The notes beneath the pieces are model-generated. The model was not told the origin of the DNA. It made no database searches and saw only the letters and a program-made list of their open reading frames with translations. A DNA stretch of 48,479 nt from Candidatus Omnitrophota bacterium. Lineage in GTDB: Bacteria; Omnitrophota; Gorgyraeia; Gygaellales; Profunditerraquicolaceae. Shown here piece by piece: positions 34,636 to 42,759 of this stretch. The stretch lies in the NCBI GenBank assembly GCA_028718225.1, contig JAQUMI010000006.1, positions 1 through 48,479 of the forward strand. Direction: 5' to 3'. A program made the position numbers and the translations under genes. How positions within the stretch are numbered: position 1 is the first letter of the stretch; the number at the start of each line of letters is the position of its first letter.

Positions 34636-35405
34636 GCCAGAATTTTCTTATCGACCAGAATATCCGGAATAAGATCATCGCTTCCCTGGATTTAAAAAAG
34701 AATGATGTTGTCCTGGAAATTGGTTCTGGAAAGGGCGAACTAACGCAGGTAATCGCTCAACGGGCAAATAAAGTTTTCGGCCTGGAAATAGACAAGCGTT
34801 TATACAATTTCCTAACTTCAGAATTTGCCGGTACCGGCCCAAACACCGAGATAATTAATAAGGATATCCTAAAACTCGATCTTACCAAATTCCTCAAGGA
34901 AAATAAAATCAAAGGAAGGATTAAGGTTTTCGGCAATATTCCGTATTACATATCCAGCCCGATAATCGAGCATCTTTTAAAATTCCGGGATAGAATTGAA
35001 GCTATATTCATTACCGTGCAGAAAGAATTTGCCGCCAGAGTGGCGGCTTTGCCGGGAGGTAAGGCTTACGGGTCCTTTAGCTGTTTTACGCAGTATTATA
35101 CCTGTCCCAGGATAATTTTTAATATCGGCCGAAATTGTTTTAAGCCTGCACCAAAGGTGGATTCTTCTTTTCTGGAATTAAAGATCCGAAAGGAGCCGGC
35201 GGTTTGCGTGAAAGACGAAGTGTTATTCTTTAAGATAATAAGGGGAGCTTTTAATCAGAGAAGGAAAACCTTAAGGAACAGCCTTGAGGGAATAATTCCA
35301 GCGGTAGTCCTTAATGACCTTTTTGCCCGGTTTGGGATAGATAGAAATATCCGTCCGGAAAACTTAACCTTAGAGAACTTCGCGTTTTTATCCAGCTATA
35401 GATAA
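34608..35405 (+). CDS. rsmA: 16S rRNA dimethyladenosine transferase
   Basis: A 265-residue methyltransferase (KsgA) that dimethylates two adjacent adenines near the 3' end of 16S rRNA, a late 30S assembly checkpoint. Motifs: PKKSLGQNFLIDQNI, SAM site VVLEIGSGKGELTQVIA, GLEIDKRLYNFL, the catalytic NIPYYISSPIIEHLL (usually NLPY), VQKEFAARV and the C-terminal FNQRRKTLRNSL. The start overlaps pdxA. Confidence 0.95.
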   Translation: MRIQPKKSLGQNFLIDQNIRNKIIASLDLKKNDVVLEIGSGKGELTQVIAQRANKVFGLEIDKRLYNFLTSEFAGTGPNTEIINKDILKLDLTKFLKENKIKGRIKVFGNIPYYISSPIIEHLLKFRDRIEAIFITVQKEFAARVAALPGGKAYGSFSCFTQYYTCPRIIFNIGRNCFKPAPKVDSSFLELKIRKEPAVCVKDEVLFFKIIRGAFNQRRKTLRNSLEGIIPAVVLNDLFARFGIDRNIRPENLTLENFAFLSSYR

Positions 35406-35430
35406 TTCCAGTCCCACTCTTTAAAATAAC

Positions 35431-35459
35431 TTGTGATTTTCGAAGACACATATTAATAT
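35431..35459 (+). promoter_or_regulatory. Promoter of the second pilin-like gene
   Basis: TTGTGA (35431-35436), 17 bases, TAATAT (35454-35459); each hexamer matches about four consensus positions. The predicted start, about 35466, falls at the ATG (35467). Confidence 0.5.
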
Positions 35460-35466
35460 AAAGAAG

Positions 35467-35877
35467 ATGAAGTACAAAAATAAAGCTTTTACCTTATTGG
35501 AACTGATCATCGTTATAGCAATCATAGGCGTCCTCACCCTTATCGTCGTCCCCAAGTATTATGGCTTCGTAGCTAAAGCCCAGAGAGCACAGGTATTTAC
35601 TTATCTGGATGATATAAGGCAGGGCTTATTGGCTTATTACGCGGTTTATGGCGTTTATGATTCTTCTTTTCCTATTACAGTGAATCTTGATGGAGATACC
35701 GTTGTAAACGTGCTTAATCCCTCCAATACAAGCTGGGGCTATGAGATGGGGCTATCGGGGCATGTCAATTGTTCACCCAGTTGGTATATAACCGCCCGTA
35801 ATACAAGTTCGGGTTGCCGGTACAATATTTGTGTTGAAACTGGAGGTGAATATGGCGGATCTAGCTGCACCCCGTAA
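35467..35877 (+). CDS. Type IV pilin-like protein (second copy)
   Basis: A 136-residue prepilin related to the gene at 17250-17681. The leader is only seven residues and ends in Ala rather than Gly, followed by FTLLELIIVIAIIGVLTLIV. The shared globular plan is AYYAVYGVYDSSFPITVNLDGDT, then cysteines spaced as NCSP, SGCRYNIC, and a SSCTP end. It stands alone between rsmA and the ribosomal cluster with its own promoter. The Ala at -1 is tolerated by some prepilin peptidases. Likely a surface or pseudopilin subunit. Confidence 0.85.
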   Translation: MKYKNKAFTLLELIIVIAIIGVLTLIVVPKYYGFVAKAQRAQVFTYLDDIRQGLLAYYAVYGVYDSSFPITVNLDGDTVVNVLNPSNTSWGYEMGLSGHVNCSPSWYITARNTSSGCRYNICVETGGEYGGSSCTP

Positions 35878-35935
35878 TATATTCTTTCCTTAAATAGGTA
35901 AAATCGAGAGTGTCCTTAAAAAAATTAAAAAATAC

Positions 35936-35964
35936 TTGACAAACCCGCCGATTTAGTATATATT
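35936..35964 (+). promoter_or_regulatory. Promoter of the tRNA-rpmG-secE-nusG-rpl-rpo cluster
   Basis: TTGACA (35936-35941), 17 bases, TATATT (35959-35964). The expected start near 35971 leaves about 136 bases of leader before tRNA-Thr. No other strong promoter was seen before rpoB. Confidence 0.75.
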
Positions 35965-36028
35965 CTATTGCTTACGTAAATCAAGGCATTATCACAACTT
36001 AAATTTAACTTAGCAAGCAGCAAGAGAG

Positions 36029-36093
36029 AAGAATTTCTAAGAAATTCTTGGGTGGGTTTTTTTTAACTTTAGCGTTACTTCTCCGGCGGAGAA
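36029..36093 (+). promoter_or_regulatory. Leader with two hairpins and a T-run upstream of tRNA-Thr
   Basis: AAGAATTTC (36029-36037) pairs perfectly with GAAATTCTT (36041-36049) around TAA. GGGTGGG and eight T (36057-36064) follow. A second perfect hairpin, TTCTCC/GGAGAA (36079-36084 and 36088-36093), follows 14 bases before the tRNA. The first has an AT-rich stem and a spaced T-run, so it is a poor classical terminator; an attenuator, anti-termination or processing role is possible. Confidence 0.45.
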
Positions 36094-36106
36094 TCTGGCA
36101 AAAAAT

Positions 36107-36179
36107 GCTGGAGTAGCTCAGTCGGCAGAGCACGTCCTTGGTAAGGACGGGGTCAAGGGTTCAATTCCCTTCTCCAGCT
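36107..36179 (+). tRNA. tRNA-Thr (anticodon GGT)
   Basis: The acceptor GCTGGAG (36107-36113) pairs with CTCCAGC (36172-36178). The anticodon stem CGTCC/GGACG encloses TTGGTAA, so the anticodon is GGT (codons ACC and ACT). The T loop is TTCAATT. CCA is not encoded. It lies 10 bases before rpmG. Confidence 0.95.
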
Positions 36180-36189
36180 TAAAAAATAT

Positions 36190-36339
36190 ATGCGCGAAAT
36201 AATTACATTGGAATGTACGGTTTGCAAGAATAGAAATTATACGACGACAAAAAATAAAAAACTGCACCAGGACCGTCTAGAAATTAAGAAATTCTGTAAG
36301 TCCTGTCACAAGCATACCCCGCATAAAGAAATAAAATAA
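36190..36339 (+). CDS. rpmG: 50S ribosomal protein L33
   Basis: A 49-residue protein reading [20 protein letters not shown] at the start and [15 protein letters not shown] at the end. Two CxxC pairs identify the zinc-binding form of L33. It sits between tRNA-Thr and tRNA-Trp with no clear Shine-Dalgarno site in the 10-base gap, so translation may begin on a short leader made by tRNA processing. The tuf gene often found between these tRNAs in other bacteria is absent. Confidence 0.95.
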   Translation: MREIITLECTVCKNRNYTTTKNKKLHQDRLEIKKFCKSCHKHTPHKEIK

Positions 36340-36347
36340 ACGTGCTT

Positions 36348-36418
36348 AGGGGCGTCGGTTAATGGCAAACCAACGGTCTCCAAAACCGTGACTGCAGGTT
36401 CAAGTCCTGCCGCTCCTG
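36348..36418 (+). tRNA. tRNA-Trp (anticodon CCA)
   Basis: The acceptor AGGGGCG (36348-36354) pairs with CGCTCCT (36411-36417), with one G-T wobble. The anticodon stem ACGGT/ACCGT encloses CTCCAAA, giving CCA (codon TGG). Discriminator G36418. CCA is not encoded. It lies 8 bases after rpmG and 32 bases before secE. Confidence 0.95.
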
Positions 36419-36450
36419 TAGTTTTAAAGCGCGGTAGAGAAGCCAAAAAT

Positions 36451-36642
36451 ATGAATATAATTGCAAAACCAGTAAATTTTATAAGAGAGGTAAAGGCAGA
36501 ATTAGGGAAGGTAGCCTGGAGTACGCGCGAAGAATTAATGGCATCGACTATAGTCGTTATCGTAGTTACTACGCTATTGGGCGTTTTTATCGGAGTGCTC
36601 GATATATTCCTCTCCAAACTGTTAAGCCTTTTATTTAAATAA
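36451..36642 (+). CDS. secE: Preprotein translocase subunit SecE
   Basis: A 63-residue protein with the family block FIREVKAELGKVAWSTREEL (near 9-28) and one membrane helix (TIVVIVVTTLLGVFIGVLDI). The single-helix form is typical outside the enteric bacteria. The frame is open upstream into tRNA-Trp, but the ATG at 36451 gives the normal N-terminus. Its stop shares a base with the nusG ATG. Confidence 0.95.
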   Translation: MNIIAKPVNFIREVKAELGKVAWSTREELMASTIVVIVVTTLLGVFIGVLDIFLSKLLSLLFK

Positions 36643-37169
36643 TGAAAAATTGGTACGTAGTCCATACACAAACAGGTTTGGAAGACAAAGTGAAAGTATC
36701 TTTGGAAAATAAAATAAACGCTTCCGGTTTGCAGGATTTAATTTCCAGCGTGGTTATTCCTACCGAGCAGGTTTCCGAGGTACGTTCCGGGAAAAAAAAG
36801 ATATCCCAGAGGAAGTTTTTCCCAGGGTATTTATTAATCGAGATGGAATTGAACGAGAATACCTATTTGTTCGTGAAGAACGCTCCCGGTGTTACCGGGT
36901 TCATTGGTTTAGGCAAGAAGCCGATGCCCCTGCCGCAGAGTGAAGTAGATAATATTTTGAAGAAGACTAAAGATACCCAGGTCAAACCTAGCCCAAAAAT
37001 CGTTTTTGAAAAGGGTGAGCAGGTCAGGGTTACCGAAGGCCCATTCCAGAATTTTAACGGAACGATTGATGAGATACACCCGGAAAAAGGGAAAATAAAA
37101 GTAAGTGTTTCTATTTTTGGACGTTCTACGCCGGTAGAGTTGGAATACTGGCAGGTAGAAAAGATATAA
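36642..37169 (+). CDS. nusG: Transcription termination/antitermination factor NusG
   Basis: A 175-residue Nus[36 protein letters not shown]-like stretch, [24 protein letters not shown] in the N-terminal domain, and the KOW domain [20 protein letters not shown]. It binds RNA polymerase and couples it to Rho or ribosomes. Start TAATG overlap with secE; 2 bases before rplK. Confidence 0.97.
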   Translation: MKNWYVVHTQTGLEDKVKVSLENKINASGLQDLISSVVIPTEQVSEVRSGKKKISQRKFFPGYLLIEMELNENTYLFVKNAPGVTGFIGLGKKPMPLPQSEVDNILKKTKDTQVKPSPKIVFEKGEQVRVTEGPFQNFNGTIDEIHPEKGKIKVSVSIFGRSTPVELEYWQVEKI

Positions 37170-37171
37170 AT

Positions 37172-37600
37172 ATGGCCAAGAAAGCAATTAAAGCTCAAAT
37201 TAAATTACACGTCCCGGCAGCGCAGGCAAACCCGGCTCCTCCGGTTGGGCCGGCTTTAGGCCAGCACGGCGTAAATATTATGCAATTCTGCAAGCAGTTT
37301 AATGACCAGACCAAAGGCAGGGATGGCCTGATTCTACCCGTGGTTATCAGCGTATATGAAGACAGGACTTTTTCTTTTATCATTAAAAGCCCTCCCTCAT
37401 CGGTTCTTTTAAAGCGCGCAGCAAACCTGGCTAAGGCTTCCGGGACAAGCGGTAAGGAAGTTATCGGTAAAGTTACCACCAAACAGGTGGAAGAGATCGC
37501 CAAGCAAAAGATGTCGGATTTAAACACTTTGGATATGGCCCAGGCGATAAAGGTTATTACAGGAACAGCCCGCAGTATGGGTATTGTAGTCGAGGATTAA
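37172..37600 (+). CDS. rplK: 50S ribosomal protein L11
   Basis: A 142-residue L11. [20 protein letters not shown] opens the N-terminal domain, which is the methylation and stringent-response side. The rRNA-binding C-terminal domain has [20 protein letters not shown] and [12 protein letters not shown]. Part of the stalk base with L10 and L7/L12, all in this cluster. Confidence 0.98.
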   Translation: MAKKAIKAQIKLHVPAAQANPAPPVGPALGQHGVNIMQFCKQFNDQTKGRDGLILPVVISVYEDRTFSFIIKSPPSSVLLKRAANLAKASGTSGKEVIGKVTTKQVEEIAKQKMSDLNTLDMAQAIKVITGTARSMGIVVED

Positions 37601-37609
37601 CTTCAAACT

Positions 37610-38290
37610 ATGAAAATACGCAGTAAGAGGTATAAAGAATCGCAAAAAATGCTGGATAGGGATAAACAATACCGGCTTAAGGATGCGATCAGCATTTTAA
37701 AGAAGATGCCAGGGCCAAAGTTTGATAGCGCCGTGGATTTACATTTTCATTTAAGCGTGGATACCAAAAAATCCGACCAGATGGTCCGCGGTACGGTTAT
37801 CCTGCCCCACGGGACAGGGAAAAAGATCCGGGTTGCGGTTTTCTGTAAAGGCGAGCATGAAAAGATCGCCCGGACCGCGAATGCCGATTATGTGGGCGGT
37901 TTGGAGCTTATCGAGAAAGTTACCGGGGGCTTTTTAGATTTTGATTGTGCTATCGCCACTCCGGAAATGATGAAGGACTTAAGTAAAATAGGCAAGGTCC
38001 TGGGGCCGCGGGGCCTGATGCCCAGCCCTAAAACAGGCACGGTTACCAATGATATATTAAAGGCTATTGAAGACGTCAAAAAAGGTAAAGTGGAATTTCG
38101 GGTGGATAAGCAGGGCGGAATGCATCTTTCGGTAGGTAAAGTATCTTTCAGCGAAGATAAATTATATGATAATGCCTCTAAGGTTATTGAAGCAGTCAAT
38201 GAGGCTAAGCCGGCTTCAGTGAAGGGAAAGTTCGTAAAAAGCCTCTCGATCGCCACTTCCATGAACCCCGGACTAATGCTGGTATTATAA
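37610..38290 (+). CDS. rplA: 50S ribosomal protein L1
   Basis: A 226-residue L1 of the E-site stalk. [58 protein letters not shown] and [20 protein letters not shown] are family blocks. In many bacteria L1 represses its own L11-L1 message; a leader site could lie before rplK but none could be drawn with confidence. Confidence 0.98.
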   Translation: MKIRSKRYKESQKMLDRDKQYRLKDAISILKKMPGPKFDSAVDLHFHLSVDTKKSDQMVRGTVILPHGTGKKIRVAVFCKGEHEKIARTANADYVGGLELIEKVTGGFLDFDCAIATPEMMKDLSKIGKVLGPRGLMPSPKTGTVTNDILKAIEDVKKGKVEFRVDKQGGMHLSVGKVSFSEDKLYDNASKVIEAVNEAKPASVKGKFVKSLSIATSMNPGLMLVL

Positions 38291-38294
38291 ACTT

Positions 38295-38819
38295 ATGAAA
38301 AAAATAAGCTTAATATTCAAGGAGGCATCAGAGGCCCGGATCAAGAATACGCTTAAAACTTCCGACGGCGTATTTATCGTCAAGTACTCCGGAGTATCCA
38401 GCCCTGACCTTTGTTCGCTAAGACTGAGCCTCAAAACATCGCGTGCTTCTTTGTTTGTGGCTAAGAATAGCGTTGCCCGCCGGGCACTTAAGGATTCGGG
38501 GTTAGAGGCTTTATTAAAGAATATTGACGGGCCATGCGGCCTGGTTTTTGTGAAAGACGAGCCAGTTGCCGTATCCCAGGCCTTGTGTAATTTCACGAAA
38601 GACCATGAGCAGTTAAAACTCCAAGGCGGCTCCTTAAATGCTAAGATCATCGAGGGAAAAGATATAGAGTTTATGGCTAAGCTTCCCGCAAAGGAAGTTT
38701 TACGCGCCCAGGTAGTTGGGGCTTTGAATTCGCCGATATCAGGTTTAGTCATTACGTTGAACCAGGTATTGGCGAAATTTGTTTACTGCTTGGATCAGAT
38801 AAAACAAAATAAACATTAA
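38295..38819 (+). CDS. rplJ: 50S ribosomal protein L10
   Basis: A 174-residue stalk protein anchoring L7/L12 dimers to 23S rRNA. Blocks: FIVKYSGVSSPDLCSLRLSL, LFVAKNSVARRALKDSGLE, GPCGLVFV and the C-terminal L7/L12-binding helix. Only four bases separate it from rplA, so the long L10 leader known from enteric bacteria is absent. Confidence 0.95.
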   Translation: MKKISLIFKEASEARIKNTLKTSDGVFIVKYSGVSSPDLCSLRLSLKTSRASLFVAKNSVARRALKDSGLEALLKNIDGPCGLVFVKDEPVAVSQALCNFTKDHEQLKLQGGSLNAKIIEGKDIEFMAKLPAKEVLRAQVVGALNSPISGLVITLNQVLAKFVYCLDQIKQNKH

Positions 38820-38836
38820 GCGGTGATTCAGAAAAA

Positions 38837-38862
38837 TCCTTGCGAACGGAAGTGAGCAAGGA
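38837..38862 (+). promoter_or_regulatory. Hairpin between rplJ and rplL
   Basis: TCCTTGC (38837-38843) pairs perfectly with GCAAGGA (38856-38862) over a 12-base loop. No T-run follows. It lies upstream of the strong AAAGGAGGAAGG site of rplL, where more product is needed than from rplJ, so it may be an RNA-stability or processing structure. Confidence 0.4.
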
Positions 38863-38888
38863 AAAGACAAGTTAAAAGGAGGAAGGAA

Positions 38889-39266
38889 ATGGCAAAATTA
38901 GAAGAGATGATCAAGTCAATCGAGGAGATGACTGTGCTCGAGCTGGCTGATTTAGTCAAGGCCTTGGAAGAAAAATTCGGGGTTAAGGCAAACATGCCGA
39001 TGATGGCCGCTCCCGCAGCAGGTGCAGCAGGTGCCGCTCCCGCAGCTGAAGAGAAGTCTACCTTTACGGTAGTTTTAACCGGCGCAGGCGCTAATAAGAT
39101 CGCGGTCATTAAAGAAGTGCGCACAATTACCAATCTTGGTTTAAAGGAAGCCAAGGATCTGGTTGACGGTGCGCCCAAACCGATTAAAGAAGGCGCGACT
39201 AAAGAAGAGGCCGAAGAGATTAAAAAGAAATTAGAAACAGCCGGTGCAACCGTAGAACTAAAATAA
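38889..39266 (+). CDS. rplL: 50S ribosomal protein L7/L12
   Basis: A 125-residue stalk protein. The N-terminal dimerisation part ([20 protein letters not shown]) is joined by an Ala-rich hinge (near 38-55) to the factor-binding C-terminal domain ([40 protein letters not shown]). It recruits EF-G and EF-Tu. The very strong AAAGGAGGAAGG before the ATG fits its multi-copy status. Confidence 0.98.
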   Translation: MAKLEEMIKSIEEMTVLELADLVKALEEKFGVKANMPMMAAPAAGAAGAAPAAEEKSTFTVVLTGAGANKIAVIKEVRTITNLGLKEAKDLVDGAPKPIKEGATKEEAEEIKKKLETAGATVELK

Positions 39267-39269
39267 TAA

Positions 39270-39336
39270 CCCCTGTTTTTTGGGGACTGTCCCGCGACAA
39301 TATTAATGCTGGAATGGGAGTCCCGCCAAAAAGGGG
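39270..39336 (+). promoter_or_regulatory. Long imperfect stem-loop between rplL and rpoB
   Basis: The left arm 39270-39288 (CCCC, TG, six T, GGGGACT) pairs with the right arm 39319-39336 (AGTCCC, GCC, five A, GGGG). The loop is about 30 bases. It includes GGGGACTGTCCC (39282-39293). Attenuation or RNase III processing occurs between rplL and rpoB in E. coli; a similar role is inferred here. It may derive from a dispersed repeat. Confidence 0.5.
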
Positions 39337-39354
39337 CTTAGAACGCGAGAGAGA

Positions 39355-42300
39355 ATGATTAAACGCAAAAGTTTTGCCAAGTTAAAAGAAGTATATAACA
39401 TACCTAATCTTCTGGATGTTCAGCGGGAGGCTTACCAGGAATTCCTGCAGCTGGATGCCAAGCCCAGTGAAAGGAAGCACCAGGGTTTGCAGGAGGTTTT
39501 CGATGAAATATTTCCTATTGAGAGCCCTAATCGCTCTATAAAGCTGGAATTCATCAGCTATTCTTTGGGTAAGCCGAAGTATAATATCGCTGAGTCCAAG
39601 ATTAGAAGCCTTACCTATGCTTTGCCGCTTAAGGTAAAATTCCGCCTGACCACGCCTAAGGAAACCAAAGAACAGGACGCTTATTTTGGTGAGCTGCCTT
39701 TGATGACCGAGACAGGTACATTTATCATTAACGGCGACGAGCGTGTGGTAGTGAGCCAATTACAGCGCTCGCCCGGCGTTTCCTTTGAAGAAGAGGAACA
39801 TCCTACAGGCAAAAAGATCTTCCACGGCCGGGTTATCCCTTACCGCGGAGCGTGGTTGGAATTTAAATACGACCTTACGGAAACAATTTTAGCTTATGTT
39901 GACCGCCGCCGGAATTTTCCCGCCACCCAGATTTTAAGAATACTCGGTTTTTCCGAAGATAAAGACATTATTGCTGCTTTTGGCAAGGAATATCCGGAGA
40001 TTACTAATACTCTGAAGAAAGACTATACCAAGAACAAAGAAGAAGCTTATATGGATTTTTACCGCAAGATGCGGCCGACCGAGCCGGTGACTAAAGAAGC
40101 GGCAGAGGCTTTATTTTACAGGTTATTCTTTGACCCGGCGCGCTACGACTTGGAGCGGGCAGGCAGGTTTATCTTGAACAGAAAATTAGGGATGAATGTT
40201 TCTCTGGAAAAGAGGATACTTGATTCCGATACTATTATTAAGGTAATCGAATATTTAATTAATCTCAATAGCGGCATTGGTAAGATTGATGATATTGACC
40301 ATCTGGGGAACCGCAGGGTCAAGACTGTCGGCGAGCTGGTGCAGAACCAGGTGCGCATAGGCCTCTCCAGAGTAGAAAGGTCTATCCGCGAGAGGTTAAG
40401 CATATTGAGCGAATTTGATAATATTAACGTGCATTACCTGATTAATTCTAAATTATTGTCCAACCAGATCCGCGATTTCTTTGCCCGCAGCCAGTTATCC
40501 CAGTTTATGGATCAGATTAATCCTTTAGCCGAGATGACCCATAAACGACGCTTGAGCGCCCTCGGCCCGGGAGGTTTATCCCGTGAACGCGCCGGTTTTG
40601 AAGTAAGAGACATCCATCCTTCGCATTATGGCCGGGTTTGCCCCATTGAAACTCCTGAAGGCCCCAATATTGGTTTAATCGCTTCTCTAAGTACATTTGC
40701 CAGAGTAAACTCCCTGGGCCTCATTGAGACGCCTTATAGAGTAGTTGATGACGGCAGAGTAACTAAAAGGATTGACTATTTGACCGCAGATATTGAAGAA
40801 GATAAGATTATTGCCCAGGCTAATGTCCCGTTAGATGAGAGTGGTTATTTCGTGGAAAAAGAAGTTTCTTGCCGTTATAAAAACGATTTTCCCAAAGTTG
40901 CAGGCAAACAGGTCCAATATATGGATGTTTCTCCCAAGCAGCTGGTTTCCGTCGCCGCCTCGCTGATTCCATTTTTAGAGCATGATGATGCTAACCGCGC
41001 GCTGATGGGATCAAATATGCAAAGACAAGGCGTGCCTTTAATGATTACCGAGCCGCCGTTAGTCGGAACACAAATGGAAGAAAAGGTTGCCCGGGATTCC
41101 GGGAATATGGTTATCGCCCAGGAATCCGGCAAGGTTACCAGTATTGATGCCTCTTCTATCACTATCGGTAAAAAAATCTACCATTTAAAGAAATTCTTGC
41201 GCACCAATAATGACACATCTATTAATCAGCGTCCGATTGTAAAACTTGGCGATAAAGTTGAACAAGGTGAGGTGATCGCTGACGGTATCGGCACTAAGGG
41301 CGGCGAATTAGCCTTAGGTAAGAATGTCTTAGTTGCCTTTATGCCCTGGCGAGGATATAACTTTGAAGATGCTATCCTGATCAGTGAAAAATTAGTTGAG
41401 CAGGATGCTTTTACTTCCATTCATATCGAGGAATTTGAAATTGAAGCTACGGAGACCCGTTTAGGTAACGAAGAAATTACCCGCGATATTCCTAATGTCA
41501 GCGAAGAGGCCTTAGCTAACCTGGACGAGAGCGGGATTATCCGTATCGGCGCCGAGGTTGCCCCCGGCGATATATTAGTCGGTAAGATTACGCCGAAGAC
41601 AGATTCCGAGCCTTCTCCCGAAGAGAGGCTTTTAAGGGCGATATTCGGTGAAAAGGCCGGCGATGTGCGTGATACTTCTTTAATCGTGCCTCCAGGCGTT
41701 CAGGGCGTAGTTATAGACGTGCATATTTTTTCGCGTAAGGACCGCGGTAGAAAATCTAAAGAAGAAAAATCCAATGAACTGGCTAAAATCCGCGAGCTGA
41801 AGGCTTATTATAAGCAGGAAGTGGAGTTTGTGCAGACCGAAAAAAATACGCGCTTAGCCCAGCTCCTCGGTATTGATAAGAAAAAGGTAGAAAGATACGA
41901 TTTCAGCGATAATGAAGAAGCCAAGATCCTCGCCGCTTCTTTTGATGAGCAGGTCAGCGAGTTACTTTCTGAACAAGAACAGGAGATTGAGAAGGTCAGG
42001 CGCGGGGATGAGCTTCCGGCCGGAGTATTAAAGAGGGTAGTGGTTTATATTGCGACCAAGCGCCGGCTGGCTGAAGGCGATAAATTAGCCGGCAGACATG
42101 GAAACAAGGGTGTGGTTGCCAGAATTATGCCTGAGGAAGATATGCCTTATTTACCGGATGGGACGCCGGTGGAAGTAGTCTTAAATCCTTTAGGCGTTCC
42201 CAGCCGTATGAATGTAGGGCAAATCTTGGAGTGCCATTTAGGCTGGGCAGCTAAGCTGCTGGGCCTTTATGTCGGTACTCCGGTTTTTGACGGTGCCAGC

Positions 42301-42759
42301 GAGAAGGAAATCAAGGAGATGCTTGAAAAAGCGGGTTTACCCGAGGATGGAAAAATCCAGTTATATGACGGCTATAGCGGTGAACCCTTTGACCATAAGG
42401 TTACCGTAGGTTATATGTACGTAATGAAATTGATCCACCTGGTGGATGAAAAGATACATGCGCGCTCTATCGGGCCATATTCTTTGGTTACTCAGCAACC
42501 TTTGGGCGGTAAAGCCCAGTTTGGCGGCCAGAGATTAGGCGAAATGGAAGTCTGGGCCTTAGAGGCCTATGGCGCGGCATTCAGCTTGCAGGAGATGTTG
42601 ACTGTAAAGAGCGACGATGTTTCCGGCAGGACCAGAATTTATGAAGCGATCGTTAAAGGTGAACAACGTTTGACTCACGGCACGCCGGAGTCATTTAATG
42701 TTTTGATTAAAGAACTTCAAGGCTTAGGTCTGGATATCCGGACAGAAAAGGCGAAATAA
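39355..42759 (+). CDS. rpoB: RNA polymerase beta subunit
   Basis: An 1134-residue RpoB, shorter than the 1342 of E. coli because lineage-specific insertions are absent. Recognised blocks: [13 protein letters not shown], the rifampicin region [20 protein letters not shown] followed by [58 protein letters not shown]-like [14 protein letters not shown] and [20 protein letters not shown]. The main rifampicin-contact residues are wild type; the E. coli N518 position is Ile. The stop shares a base with the rpoC ATG. Confidence 0.98.
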   Translation: MIKRKSFAKLKEVYNIPNLLDVQREAYQEFLQLDAKPSERKHQGLQEVFDEIFPIESPNRSIKLEFISYSLGKPKYNIAESKIRSLTYALPLKVKFRLTTPKETKEQDAYFGELPLMTETGTFIINGDERVVVSQLQRSPGVSFEEEEHPTGKKIFHGRVIPYRGAWLEFKYDLTETILAYVDRRRNFPATQILRILGFSEDKDIIAAFGKEYPEITNTLKKDYTKNKEEAYMDFYRKMRPTEPVTKEAAEALFYRLFFDPARYDLERAGRFILNRKLGMNVSLEKRILDSDTIIKVIEYLINLNSGIGKIDDIDHLGNRRVKTVGELVQNQVRIGLSRVERSIRERLSILSEFDNINVHYLINSKLLSNQIRDFFARSQLSQFMDQINPLAEMTHKRRLSALGPGGLSRERAGFEVRDIHPSHYGRVCPIETPEGPNIGLIASLSTFARVNSLGLIETPYRVVDDGRVTKRIDYLTADIEEDKIIAQANVPLDESGYFVEKEVSCRYKNDFPKVAGKQVQYMDVSPKQLVSVAASLIPFLEHDDANRALMGSNMQRQGVPLMITEPPLVGTQMEEKVARDSGNMVIAQESGKVTSIDASSITIGKKIYHLKKFLRTNNDTSINQRPIVKLGDKVEQGEVIADGIGTKGGELALGKNVLVAFMPWRGYNFEDAILISEKLVEQDAFTSIHIEEFEIEATETRLGNEEITRDIPNVSEEALANLDESGIIRIGAEVAPGDILVGKITPKTDSEPSPEERLLRAIFGEKAGDVRDTSLIVPPGVQGVVIDVHIFSRKDRGRKSKEEKSNELAKIRELKAYYKQEVEFVQTEKNTRLAQLLGIDKKKVERYDFSDNEEAKILAASFDEQVSELLSEQEQEIEKVRRGDELPAGVLKRVVVYIATKRRLAEGDKLAGRHGNKGVVARIMPEEDMPYLPDGTPVEVVLNPLGVPSRMNVGQILECHLGWAAKLLGLYVGTPVFDGASEKEIKEMLEKAGLPEDGKIQLYDGYSGEPFDHKVTVGYMYVMKLIHLVDEKIHARSIGPYSLVTQQPLGGKAQFGGQRLGEMEVWALEAYGAAFSLQEMLTVKSDDVSGRTRIYEAIVKGEQRLTHGTPESFNVLIKELQGLGLDIRTEKAK

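Noticed and set aside
36029-36064. Classical intrinsic terminator in the tRNA-Thr leader
   Set aside because: The stem is AT-rich and seven bases separate it from the T-run; termination here would also silence essential genes unless regulated. Kept only as a leader structure.
36388-36450. secE starting inside tRNA-Trp
   Set aside because: The added residues are read from tRNA bases and do not match SecE; the ATG at 36451 gives the usual protein.
38820-38888. L10-type autoregulatory leader
   Set aside because: That leader should precede rplJ, where only four bases are available; the hairpin before rplL is too simple to match it.
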